Assembly (NCBI GenBank): GCA_030278955.1
Contig: JAOANR010000015.1
Location: 37,108,487-37,172,486 of the forward strand
Source: Hygrophila difformis
Lineage: Eukaryota > Streptophyta > Magnoliopsida > Lamiales > Acanthaceae
Length of the DNA: 64,000 nucleotides
Direction of reading: 5' to 3'
The translations under genes and the position numbers were made by a program. Every line of letters starts with the position of its first letter. Position 1 is the first letter of the stretch. This document shows positions 45,733 to 56,960 of this stretch, in pieces. A model generated the notes under the pieces. The model saw only the letters and a list, made by a program, of their open reading frames with translations, did not search any database and had not been told where the DNA came from.

Positions 45733-48375
45733 TGTAACACCCCGGTTTTTGGTCACCCAGGTCGGGGTGTCACCGCCACACCTCTCTAGCAAGACACGGT
45801 TTCTCCGAGCTCACTAAAGAGATGCAAGGCTATGGTTTTTCAGAATTTAAAAATATTCAAACAGCCCATTCATATATAATTTAAAAATAATACATCAAAG
45901 TTGTAGCGGAAAATAATTATTACATATGTATAGTGCAGCGGAATCTAAATATAAGGCCAACATGGCCTAATCACAGGTTAAACAGGCCCGTTCGTGCATG
46001 ATCTAGTCTAATACAAAAATTCAAAATAATATATCGTCCCAGACTTCCCGTGTATGCATATGACGATGCATAATTCTCATCTCTGAAAGAAATAGGAAAA
46101 ATATGGTTTGGTCAGCAAAAACTTGCTGAGTAAGTTAACACGTACAAGATTGTGGGGTTTCAAAGCCTTTAGTTAAATTTAATGAAAACATGTGCATAAT
46201 TTAAATAATTCATGTAATCGCATAATTTAGAAGACATGGATTCATAAGATCATCAATATAGCTTGCAACGTAATTAAATAAGTTGCCATAAATTTAAAAA
46301 CACAAATTATCAAGGATTTAATTGGATTCCCTTATCGATGTCTCGTTTCGATTCTTTTACAGATCACCACCGCTAGGGCTCTTATGTCCGCCAGCCTTAC
46401 GCCTGGGCTCTTACGTCCACAGGTATCATGGTCTATCTTTTAATTAGAGTTAATCCGTCCGCTAGCCATACGATCAGTGTTTCGCTAGGGCTCTTACGTC
46501 AACCTAGACATACACTTGGGCTCTTATGTCCCAAGCCGCAGAGAACATTGACAGTATCTAGCTTAGTCATAACCCGAAATATTTTAATCTTGTCGTTTCG
46601 CGTATCGTATTTCAAAGTATTTCTATCCGTTTCAACCTCAAAGGTTAATTTCACCGTTTCAACAAGATTTCAAGTTTTGACTCGGTCAACCACAGTTTAC
46701 TCTAAAATTCGTCTAAAATCAGATTTAATTTCAACAATTACGAAATTTCACGACTGACACCAAAACGTCGAGATCTACAACTTTCTTGTTTTAACTTTTT
46801 TGATCCGAGATACGGAAACAGTTCAAAAACTCCAATCTTCGTCAGATCAGAAATCTGTCCGCGTTTTCACACAGCAGTTTAAACGTTTCGAGATCTACCA
46901 TAGCAAATGAACTCTAAATTGGATGAAATTTTACAGAGATCATCTTAAGACAATTATCTACAACTTTCATGTTCGGCTAAAGATCTAATTCGGCCTAGAA
47001 CCCTAGTCAAAAACGTCAGCAAGTTCGCATCTATGTTCTGTCCAGTTTCAAGATCCGATTTTAACCCAGTTCGGTTTGGGGTGGATTTCATATATCAAAT
47101 CATCACGAAAAATTCTGAAATTTTGCGGAGGTATTCATAATATATAGATCTACAACTCTTATGTTCAATGCCAAGCCTAGATCGGTCTAGATCTAAGGTA
47201 GAAATCACCAACAAGTTCGAATAAAGAATCTATCTTTGTTTCAAGATCTAAATCTTAAGCAGGCTCGTTTACGACCGGTTTCGGATATCAAAACACGATG
47301 GAAAATTATTAAATTTTTACAAGAGCTAGATCAGTGTCTTAGGAATGTTTTTCGTGTTTTAAGTTTTCTCGTTTGAATGTTTTACGGGGTCCGAATAAAT
47401 TCAATAAAAGCGCTGCGCCGGTGTAGACAGATTTTAGGTAGGGTTCCAATAGATCTACATGTTCGAATCTTTTAACAACCCAAAACCAAAGTAAGCGTTA
47501 ACTTACAGATTGTTGAGCGTCCGGGATCATTGATTCGGAGGCGTGGCTTCCCGTCCTCCGTTTATCCTCTCCGTTTGTCGGGTTCTTCGCTCTCGATCCG
47601 GATCGGGGGTTTGGAATAGAAAAAGATCGAATTTAGGATTCGTTTTCGAATCACATATGGAAAAGAATGGATCAAGGCTTACCACAGCGACGGGGGTCTC
47701 CGAAATTCGTCCAAGATACAGTCTTTGAGTGCCTCCGTGCCTCCGATGACTCCGGGATTAGGGTTTTCGAACGTGTAGAGAGTTGTAGGGTTTTGGAAAA
47801 GTATTCGGAGCTCCTAGGAGGTCTTATTTATAGATATCTAAGACCTAGGGCGTCCAAGATCTGATCCTAAGAGTCTAGAGTCGAAGTTGTTCAACCGAAA
47901 GTCGAAAAATCCGCGTTCGGGCGAGAGAATCACGGAACGGCCGCAACTGCTCTGCCGGCGCGCCCTTGGCGCGGTCTTCTCCTTTGGAGTGCGCGGCGAC
48001 CGCGCCGTCCTGGCCTGGACTTCGGTCTGGGCCGGGTCGTGCGATCCGTCGGGCGTTTCCTCCTCTCTTTCGGACTTCTATCCCTCTACGTTCCCGGATT
48101 CGGATTTCTGGGGTATCTTCGGGCTCCGATTTCCTATCTTAATTTTATTCGGACCTAAATTTATGTTTGGACTCGAGTTATTAAGTCTATCGGTGTCGGG
48201 TCCCCGTGTAACCATTTATTCGATTAAATTGTCTTCGGCTTCCCGGGTTCTCGGAATTTTGTTCCCTTTTTAATTTAAATTCCATTTCTCATTTCCTCTA
48301 CATTTATTTCTTTATTTATTGTATTTATTTTATTTTTTGTATTTATTTTATGTTGGAAAATTTCCGGGTATTACA
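45733..48375 (-). repeat. 3' LTR of element E
   Basis: It is the partner of 50506-53148. In sense: a GC-rich block (47950-48010), TATAAATAAG (47823-47832) and a four-hairpin array at 46372-46545 with loop GACRTAAGAGC. The ORF near 46428-46757 is shared by both LTRs and is not a gene. Confidence 0.92.
46372..46545 (-). repeat. Hairpin array in the LTR of element E
   Basis: Four hairpins share a GCTCTTAYGTC loop (plus strand), closed by different stems: CTTGGG/CCCAAG, CTAGG/CCTAG, CCTG/CAGG and GCT/AGC. It is ~640-810 bases from the LTR 3' end, the same offset as the unrelated array in element A. It is repeated at about 51145-51318. Confidence 0.7.
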
Positions 48376-48634
48376 GTCTACCCACCTTAAGAATCAACTT
48401 CGTCCTCGAAGTTGTGTTTCGGCTTTTCTCGTGCTAAAGTCTTTTGTTTATTTTATTATTTCGTAACTGAACTTAGAATTAAGACTTCTAAGCTGCCTAC
48501 GTACCCTGTGAAGGGATCAAGCCATAACGTAGTTCAAAACAAGTTGAATTTGTTTACTTATGATTCAGGATACATGATATCGAGTCGAACTCCAAAAACA
48601 AATTATTACGGGGTATCACATCCTCTCCCCCTTA
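48376..48634 (-). promoter_or_regulatory. Two tandem polypurine tracts of element E
   Basis: CTTAAGGTGGGTAGAC (48376-48391) abuts the 3' LTR. A second purine tract lies at 48621-48634, followed in sense by TGTGATACCCC. The ~245 bases between resemble the start of the element A LTR, as in element B. Confidence 0.7.
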
Positions 48635-48661
48635 GGACTTCAGTTATGTCCCCATAACTGC

Positions 48662-49783
48662 TTATTCATTATTCTCAAGAGGGTTCGGGTTTTGGGCCTG
48701 GACATCCTCGTCACTCTCCCCTTGCTGAAGGTTCACCAAATCTACTCTCTTTTCGATCGCCTCCTCTGGCGTTCGACATCCACTAGCCTTGCGACCAAGC
48801 TTGCCGCACCTACGGCAGGTTCCAGGCTTCGGGCATTGGCGCACCAGATGTGCATGGTTGCATCGTGGGCAACGTGGTATAAACGCACCACGATTGTCGT
48901 CTCCCCCATTGTTGAGACCTTTATTTCCTTTCCTTCGGGTTCCATTGTCTTTCCTAGAGTTGTTATTGTTGTCTTTCCGATCCTTCTTCTCAAGTCCTTG
49001 CGAGTCCTTGCTCGACTCACCATGTTCCTTACGCTTCAATTGCTGGATTCGAGCAATTGATACAGCGCGATCATATATCGTCTGCAGGTTCGGGAATTGT
49101 CCTACTGCAAGTATCTCCCGGATACTAAGGTTCAGACCCATCTCGAATTTCTGAGCCTTGTCAGAGTCGGTTGGTACTATCCTCGCAGCGAATCGTACTA
49201 GCTCCTTGAACTTGCTGTAGTACTCTTGCACTATTTGCGCACCTTGCTTTAGGTTGATGAATTCCTCGTACTTCGCAGTCTTGGTGCTCAATGGGTAGAA
49301 TCTTTCCCTCAAAACTTCCTTGAGTTCTTCCCAGGTGTAGGCTTCTTCGTCTTCCACTGAATTTGCTTGGAGATTTTGCCACCACTCATCGGCTTCGCCT
49401 CCTAGGTAGTAGGTCACTACGTGTACCTTCTCCTCATCAGGGCACTTGATAGCATTCAAGAGCTTATCAAAGGTACGGATCCAACCTTCCAACTTGGCCG
49501 GATCCTCTTGGCTGTCATAATGGGGTGGGTTGTAGGGGTTCACTAATGCCAAGTAGTTGACTCGGGCTACTGGCGGAGGTACTGTTTGTGTCCTATTCAC
49601 CTCGGCATTTCCCAATGCTACAAGGTGTTCCTCTACAGATTTTAAACGTGCTTCCATATTATTGGGCGCTTGAGGCACTTGCTCTCCTAGGTTCTGAGGA
49701 CTTCCACTGTTGTTGGGCGTGTTGGAAAGGTTAGCGTCAGTGCCGTTTGGACTCACCTTCCTTGGTTTCCTCCTAGGCGCCAT
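48662..49783 (-). CDS. Element E Gag
   Basis: An intact 373-residue ORF. The N-terminus is basic and polar, followed by a short coiled coil. A Retrotrans_gag-type capsid domain follows (YDSQEDPAKLEGWIRTFDKL ... EADEWWQNL ... ERFYPLSTKTAKYEEF), then YDRAVSIARIQQLKRK and two zinc knuckles: CPRCNHAHLVRQC and a variant CRRCGKLGRKASGC in which the usual His is not evident. The C-terminus is acidic and ends before any protease. The stop lies two bases before the stem-loop at 48641-48660. It should form particles and package RNA. The leader 49784-50489 is AT-rich and holds a minisatellite. Confidence 0.9.
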   Translation of the reverse strand: MAPRRKPRKVSPNGTDANLSNTPNNSGSPQNLGEQVPQAPNNMEARLKSVEEHLVALGNAEVNRTQTVPPPVARVNYLALVNPYNPPHYDSQEDPAKLEGWIRTFDKLLNAIKCPDEEKVHVVTYYLGGEADEWWQNLQANSVEDEEAYTWEELKEVLRERFYPLSTKTAKYEEFINLKQGAQIVQEYYSKFKELVRFAARIVPTDSDKAQKFEMGLNLSIREILAVGQFPNLQTIYDRAVSIARIQQLKRKEHGESSKDSQGLEKKDRKDNNNNSRKDNGTRRKGNKGLNNGGDDNRGAFIPRCPRCNHAHLVRQCPKPGTCRRCGKLGRKASGCRTPEEAIEKRVDLVNLQQGESDEDVQAQNPNPLENNE

Positions 49784-50125
49784 TTTCTGTTATAACGCGT
49801 ATAGATTAGCTTATGTTGGTTTAGATAGATCGCTCGAACAAGACGTTTCGTAAATTTCTAATTTCAAATTTTCGGATTTGTTGTTTGAAAATCCAAACAA
49901 GATTTTTGGAATAATGAGTGTTTTAATAAAAACTTGATTTTTATTATTCCACATAAGGAAATTTTCTAATTCGTTCAAGGATAGGAATGGCTAAGGCCGA
50001 GATTTGTTATGCTTAGGCGAGCGCTTAGATGAACGCGATCTAGAACTAAGGCAAGATCAGTCTCTAGTGAGCGTTCCTAATTTGATGTCAAGCGTCTAAG
50101 TCATCTAGTGCAAGAAAAAGGTCTA

Positions 50126-50222
50126 AGTTAATATTCGTCAAGATTCTAGGTTAACTTCGCCAAGATTCTAAGTTAAAATTCGCCAAGATTCTAAGTTAAA
50201 ATTCGCCAAGATTCTAAGTTCT
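50126..50222. repeat. Minisatellite in the 5' leader of element E
   Basis: Four to five copies of a ~22 bp unit around TTCGCCAAGATTCTAAGTTA. It is the same repeat family as 29097-29232 in element B. Confidence 0.85.
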
Positions 50223-50427
50223 CTACATAAAAGAGATGCAATATGCAAATGCGAATGATGATTTCCCCCCAAAAATAATTTATGCACTATATATATATTT
50301 TTCCCATGGGTATTAAAATAGAAATTTCTCCATGGAAATAATACTTTAAAATTTAAAATAATAGTCAAAATATTAATAATAGTTTAAAAATAATAATGGT
50401 TTAAAAATAATAGTTTAAAAATAGCCG

Positions 50428-50502
50428 GGCTCTGATACCAACTTGGTATCAGATATTTTCTTTAAAATAGATAGCTTTAAAATATTTTGGGCTCTGATAC
50501 CA
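50428..50502 (-). promoter_or_regulatory. Duplicated primer-binding site of element E
   Basis: The functional tRNA-iMet site is 50490-50502, three bases from the LTR. A second copy lies at 50428-50440, followed at once by an inverted copy, so that TCTGATACCA-ACT-TGGTATCAGA forms a perfect palindrome. Confidence 0.85.
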
Positions 50503-50505
50503 ACT

Positions 50506-53148
50506 TGTAACACCCCGGTTTTTGGTCACCCAGGTCGGGGTGTCACCGCCACACCTCTCTAGCAAGACACGGTTTCTCCGAGCTCACTAAAGAGATGCAA
50601 GGCTATGGTTTTTCAGAATTTAAAAATATTCAAACAGCCCATTCATATATAATTTAAAAATAATACATCAAAGTTGCAGCGGAAAATAATTATTACATAT
50701 GTATAGTGCAGCGGAATCTAAATATAGGGCCAACATGGCCTAATCACGGGTTAAACATGCCCGTTCGTGCAAGATCTAGTCTAATACAAAAATTCAAAAT
50801 AATGTATCGTCCCAGACTTCCCGTGTATGCATATGACGATGCATAATTCTCATCTCTGAAAGAAAAAGGAAAAATATGGTTTGGTCAGCAAAAACTTGCT
50901 GAGTAAGTTAACACGTACAAGATTGTGGGGTTTCAAAGCCTTTAATTAAATTTAATGAAAACATGTGCATAATTTAAATAATTCATGTAATCGCATAATT
51001 TAAAAGACATGGATTCATAAGATCATCAATATAGCTTGCAACGTAATTAAATAAGTTGCCATAAATTTAAAAACACAAAATATCAAGGATTTAATTGGAT
51101 TCCCTTATCGATGTCTCGTTTCGATTCTTTTACAGATCACCACCGCTAGGGCTCTTATGTCCGCCAGCCTTACGCCTGGGCTCTTATGTCCATAGGTATC
51201 ATGGTCTATCTTTTAATTAGAGTTAATCCGTCCGCTAGCCACACGATCAGTGTTTCGCTAGGGCTCTTACGTCAACCTAGACATACACTTGGGCTCTTAT
51301 GTCCCAAGCCGCAGAGAACATTGACAGTATCTAGCTTAGTCATAACCCAAAATATTTTAATCTTCTCGTTTTGCGTATCGTATTTCAAAGTATTTCTATC
51401 CGTTTCAACCTCAAAGGTTAATTTCACCGTTTCAACAAGATTTCCAGTTTTGACTCGGTCAACCACAGTTTACTCTAAAATCCGTCTAAAATCAGATTTA
51501 ATTTCAGCAATTACGAAATTTCACGACTGACTCCAAAACGTCGAGATCTACAACTTTTGTGTTTTAACTTTTTCAATCCGAGATACGGAAACAATTCAAA
51601 AACTCCAATCTTCGTCACATCAGAAATCTGTCCGCGTTTTCACACAGCAGTTTAAAAGTTTCGAGATCTACCATATCAAATGAACTCTAAATTTGATGAA
51701 ATTTTACAGAGATCATCTTAAGACAATTATCTACAACTTTCATGTTCGGCTAAAGATCTAATTCGGCCTAGAACCCTAGTCAAAAATGTCAGCAAGTTCG
51801 CATCTATGTTCTGTCCAGTTTCAAGATCCGATTTTAACCCAGTTCGGTTTGGGGTGGATTTCATATATCAAATTATCACGAAAAATTCTGAAATTTTGCG
51901 GAGGTATTCATAACGTATAGATCTACAACTCTTATGTTCAACGCCAAGCCTAGATCGGTCTAGATCTGAGGTAGAAATCACCAACAAGTTCGAATAAAGA
52001 ATCTATCTTTGTTTCAAGATCTAAATCTAAAGCAGGCTCGTTTACGACCGGTTTCGGATATCAAAACACGATGGAAAATTATGAAATTTTTACAAGAGCT
52101 AGATCAGTGTCTTAGGAATGTTTTTCGTGTTTTAAGTTTTCTCGTTTGAATGTTTTAAGGGGTCCGAATAAATTCAATAAAAGCGTTGCGCCGGTGTAGA
52201 CAGATTTTAGGTAGGGTTCCAATAGATCTACATGTTCGAATCTTTTAACAACCCAAAACCAAAGTAAGCGTTAACTTACAGATTGTTGAGCGTCCGGGAT
52301 CGTTGATTCGGAGGCGTGGCTTCCCGTCCTCCGTTTATCCACTCCGTTTGTCGGGTTCTTCGCTCTCGATCCGGATCGGGGGTTTGGAATAGAAAAAGAT
52401 CGAATTTAGGATTCGTTTTCGAATCACATATGGAAAAGAATGGATCAAGGCTTACCACAGCGACGGGGGTCTCCGAAATTCGTCCAAGATACAGTCTTTG
52501 AGTGCCTCCGTGCCTCCGATGACTCCGGGATTAGGGTTTTCGAACGTGTAGAGAGTTGTAGGGTTTTGTAAAAGTATTTGGAGCTCCTAGGAGGTCTTAT
52601 TTATAGATATCTAAGACCTAGGGCGTCCAAGATCTGACCATAAGAGTCTAGAGTCGAAGATGTTCAACCGAAAGTCGAAAAATCCGCGTTCGGGCGAGAG
52701 AATCGCGGAACGGCCGCAACTGCTCTTTCGGCGCGCCCTTGGCGCGGTCTTCTCCTTTGGAGCGCGCGGCGACCGCGCCGTCCTGGCCTGGACTTCGGTC
52801 TGGGCCGGGTCGTGCGATCCGTCGGGCGTTTCCTCCTCTCTTTCGGACTTCTATCCCTCTACGTTCCCGGATTCGGATTTCCGGGGTATCTTCGGGCTCC
52901 GATTTCCTATCTTAATTTTATTCGGACCTAAATTTATGTTTGGACTCGAGTTATTGAGTCTATCGGTGTCGGGTCCCCGTGTAACCATTTATTCGATTAA
53001 ATTGTCTTCGGCTTCCCGGGTTCTCGGAATTTTGTTCCCTTTTTAATTTAAATTCCATTTCTCATTTCCTCTACATTTGTTTCTTTATTTATTGTATTTA
53101 TTTTATTTTTTGTATTTATTTTATGTTGGAAAATTTCCGGGTATTACA
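50506..53148 (-). repeat. 5' LTR of element E
   Basis: It is the 2643-base partner of 45733-48375, with TATAAATAAG at 52596-52605, a GC-rich block at about 52730-52790 and the hairpin array at 51145-51318. Confidence 0.92.
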
Positions 53149-53153
53149 GTGTG

Positions 53154-53334
53154 ATTGCGAGATGACACTGATGCGAAATGATTGATGCGGTCAATCCCAT
53201 ATGTCATAAACCACATCAGCTTAGAAACCGCATGAACACTTGTGAACAAAAACACACTTATGAGAAAATGGCATGTAATTCGGTCTAAGGCAATTCGATC
53301 TAAACTGAATTGCCCATGAAGACTGAATTGCATG
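53154..53334 (+). repeat. 3' LTR of element 1, second part
   Basis: It continues the sequence that stops at 45732, matching about 14310-14489. It breaks off at GAATTGCATG where element 2 begins; the rest should lie beyond the right window edge after element 2. Confidence 0.88.
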
Positions 53335-55061
53335 TGAAACTTTTGACAATTTCCCACAGGAGTATTTTTTAAGAAAATAGAAGAATCCCGGGCTCGAATT
53401 TTAATTAATGAAAATCGATTTATGATCGCGGAGTTTGGATTAGGGATATATGTGTAGGTTGTCACGTTTTTATTACTCGTGTTAAGAAACTGTGGCCCGA
53501 AAGCGCACGGTGTCAAAAATTGCAGTAATTTATAGTAAGACCGGATCGTTCACTGGAGGATGTGCGATAGAAGCAGGGCCCACGTCATTTTATAAGATTT
53601 TGAACTCGGTTACTCGAATCAGTTGGAGAAGTTGACTAACAACTACTTTACTGAATTTAGGCTAGTTAGGAAAGCAATTAAAGTAAAGCAGAGAAAGTTA
53701 TTCTAGAAAGCGAATTAAATTTCATCTAAGTAAGCGATACAGTTATTCTAAGAAAGCGGATTTAAAATGAGACAGAAAGGTCAGGAAGAAAATAATAAAA
53801 ATTGGACAAGATTCAGATGAAACACAATTAAACTTCCGTTTTGTTACACAGATCTTTGTTTGGGATAGTTCTTTCAGATAGCTAGTTCTCATGCTCTCAG
53901 CACTGTTTTCCCTTTCACAGACAGGTACTTACAGTGTGAGTTTACATGCTCTTAAGAAAACAAATTCTAAGATACCACAGAATTACAACTGCTCCCGTCG
54001 GAGCGTGTCATTTATCTGTGGTGGACAAGCAACACCTGAAAAATCATTAGTTGAAGTGTCAAGTACTACTATCATTCTCCCATGTCACACCCAAGGATTC
54101 TAATCAAGCCTGAACTATCCCATAACTCTCAGACCTAGAAGCAGTTCCACTACTTTCAAAACATCCGAGTGACCTCTAAAGAAAGCATTTAAAAGAAAGC
54201 GGTAAAGAAAGCATTTAAAATCCTATCACTCGGAGGTTTCAAAAGAGTTACCCTGGTAGTATAAGAAGAGCCCCCAGTCAGGATGACCGGATGTGGATCA
54301 AGAATTCTCGGATCTCGGTGAAGCGCTCGCAGTGTTCACTTCCTTCCGGGTGATTATGAGATACAAACTAATGAAACGAACTAATAAATTAGTTCGTTCC
54401 GGATGCACTCACTCAGGACTCGAAGATAGGCTTTGCAGAAGAGGATAGCAGTTAAAAGGAACTCAACCCTATCTTAGAAAATAACCAAGGCCTACGCATT
54501 GTTCTTTTAGAAATATCTAATACACTGTATTTGAATCCAAGTGGATCCCATCTCGGTGTGATAGTTAAGACTAAATTCCCAATACACAGTAATTTTGGAA
54601 AATAAAAGATTGTGAAAATCATTCCCTAAACAGGTACTAGACTCTCAATTAAAACACAGATCCTTCCAGTCTGGATGAGACCTAATCGCTGACTCTGCTT
54701 CTAATTCCCCAAAATTAACCCCCGGTAGAATATGAATTAGACATAACTGACGGATTTATCCCTTACTTAGATCTGGATTTTATAAAGGATTTTTGTGGAA
54801 ATTTATTATGAGTCATCTGATTAAAATCACGACTTCTATGTCCAAGGGAAGGATCCCAAAATAATATTGACCACAATATTTACATAATAATATCATGCAT
54901 AAATTTATAAAGAAGTGTAAAATTAAAGTAACCCAAAATATAGGGCGGGTTTAGACAGAATGCGAAACACAGAGATGAAATAGCCGGAGATGGCCAAAAT
55001 ATGACTGAAATGATCAGGATAACCTGGACTGAGCCCACATGGTTAACAACCTTACCTTTTG

Positions 55062-55557
55062 GTGGTTGTTAAAGGGAGGTTGGGGGATCAAGCCCCACCT
55101 CCAACAACCTACCATGTGGTGATGTGATTCACACATGGAGAGTGGTTGGGGTGCATGGTCTGCAGGCCCAGCCCGGGGTAGGGTTGTTACATAAAAAGTG
55201 CACTTCTATGTAACAACCCTACCCCGGGCTGGGCCTGCAGGCCATGCACCCCAACCCGTCCCCATGTGCGCATCCAGGCCTTCCGCCAAGCACCCCATGG
55301 TGGGTTGTTGGAGGTGGGCCATGGGGTGCTTGGCGGGAGGCCTGGATGCGCACATGGGGACGGGTTGGGGTGCATGGCCTGCAGGCCCAGCCGGGGGTAG
55401 GGTTGTTACATAAAAGTGCACTTTTTATGTAACAACCCTACCCCGGGCTGGGCCTGCAGACCATGCACCCCAACCACTCCCCATGTGTGAATCACATCAC
55501 CACATGGTAGGTTGTTGGAGATGGGACTCGACCCCCCAACCTCCCTTTAACAACCAC
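55062..55557. mobile_element. Nested foldback: four alternating copies of one ~100-150 bp unit
   Basis: The outer arms (55062-55200 and ~55420-55557) are inverted complements with ends GTGGTTGTTAAAGGGAGG. In their centre sits a second hairpin (55206-55413), built of the same unit sequences and flanked by direct AAGTGCACTT copies (55196-55205 and 55414-55423). Removing the inner hairpin leaves a perfect palindrome at the junction. Arms look almost identical. Overlapping ORFs on both strands are only a consequence of the palindrome. Confidence 0.8.
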
Positions 55558-56431
55558 ACTAAGACGTCTAGTAGGAGTTTCTTGAGAGCCAGTTGCTCCA
55601 GTTCTTGATGTATTCCAGATGGGGTATGTTTTGACAGAAACGGCCTAAAATAACAGTGATCGCTGTTATCCAGACTCCTACTATCTGTGAACTGAGAGAA
55701 ACACCTACATGTTTTCTTACTGTAGTATTATTCAAATAGTGTTGATCGACATTATTTGATAATATTACAGCTCAAAATTCAGGTTTTAAATTAAGAAAAG
55801 AAAAAATAAAACTGTATTCAGATAGGGGTCAGCTGAGCAGCTATTATAATCCCGGATGGATGAACCGCCAAGGCTTCCACTGACCACTACCCAGACCATG
55901 CAAAATAACAGCTAGTAAGTAATATTCAGACTACGAGCTAGTTTATCCGTGTGGGAATACCCGCCAACATTAGTCTGATATATTCCTTACTAGTTGTTTC
56001 ACACAAGCACGAGAAAGATAAAATAATAAAAAGGGATTCCTTGCATGAGAGACATTGGTTTCTCATGCACGGCCATGGAATTAATCCATAATTAATGAAT
56101 TAAATAATCCTTCATGCCATAATTAATTATAGTTCAGATTATCTGCTTAAGGCATTCAAGTTTGTTTATAGAAAAGTATTTTAATGAGAATTGAACAAAA
56201 ATCCTTTAATCATGGTAATTATTGACCTTAATTATTGCTAATCATGATCTTTAATTATTAATTTAAGGGTTCAATTATTCCAGTGGAGAAAATGGAGAAT
56301 CAAAATTTTGGCAGCATAACGCCTTATACTGCAATCTTGGGATATTACACCTTAACCCGTGGGGTTAAAATGTGAGTGATGCGGTATAGATAGAGGATTA
56401 GGAATTTTGAGATTTAAAAGAGATAAGGATC

Positions 56432-56960
56432 CTGTCGTGAGACCTTAAATTGTGTCGCGAACCTAGGTCCGCGGCATGGGTATCTCGACAGGATGATTTT
56501 AGAAATTTTTGGTGGACTAGGCCTTGTGTCGCTAGACTGGGGTTGTGTCGCGAGACATGGTCCCACGACAGGAGTCTGGCGCCACAAGGCTTAATCTGAA
56601 AAGTTTCTAAGTGTTTGGTTCCAGTCGCTAGAGTTGGGGATTGTGTCGCGAGACGTGGCCTCGCGATAGGATGGTCTAGCGACTGGGTGTTCAAAAATTT
56701 TAACAAGGCATAATTTCCTGTCTTGAAACAAAAGTGTGTGCGACAAGGGTTTCTCGACAGAGCCATATCACAAAAATGCAAGAGTTTTGGTCCTCAGTCG
56801 CTAAGCAGGGATTGTGACGCGAACCTTGGGTTCTGGACAAAAATGCCTCGCGACTGAGGTTTTCAAAATATGCAGACAGGTGTCCCTAAGCATCCATGTC
56901 GCGAAACAACCTTCCTGTCGCGAGACGTGGTCTCGCGACAGGAAGAGGTTGGCGACATGG
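56432..56960. repeat. GTCGCGAGAC palindrome cluster in the LTR of element 2, transcribed part
   Basis: Words such as TGTCGCGAGAC, GTCTCGCGACAGG and GTCGCTAGAC recur in both orientations. This is the counterpart of the 14441-14900 cluster in element 1, with unrelated sequence. Confidence 0.8.

Larger units (their letters stand above)
45733..53148 (-). mobile_element. Element E: gag-only (TR-GAG-type) Tekay-like retrotransposon
   Basis: Ends are TGTAACACC...GTATTACA. Target duplication GTGTG lies at 45728-45732 and 53149-53153. LTRs are 45733-48375 and 50506-53148, both 2643 bases. The 2.1 kb interior encodes only gag in sense (minus), with primer site and polypurine tract kept. Equal LTR lengths and an open gag suggest a fairly recent insertion dependent on a relative's pol. 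Confidence 0.93.
12798..53334 (+). mobile_element. Element 1: Athila/Tat-like LTR retrotransposon lacking gag-pol, carrying an F-box gene (nested, 3' truncated in view)
   Basis: The parts are: 5' LTR 12798-17264, primer site 17265-17282, internal region 17283-20269 plus 41898-44223, and 3' LTR 44224-45732 plus 53154-53334. Three insertions split it: A with B inside, E, and element 2. No gag, protease, RT or integrase is present. Just after the leader the sequence is homologous to the end of pol in element 2, so gag and pol were removed by one internal deletion. It must have moved using proteins supplied in trans. The only coding content is a two-exon F-box gene in sense orientation. Confidence 0.85.

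Noticed and set aside
46428..46757. 109-codon ORF conserved with 51186-51530
   Set aside because: It is LTR identity of element E and overlaps the hairpin array.
55187..55432. Several overlapping ORFs with near-identical products on both strands
   Set aside because: They are products of the palindromic foldback, not genes.
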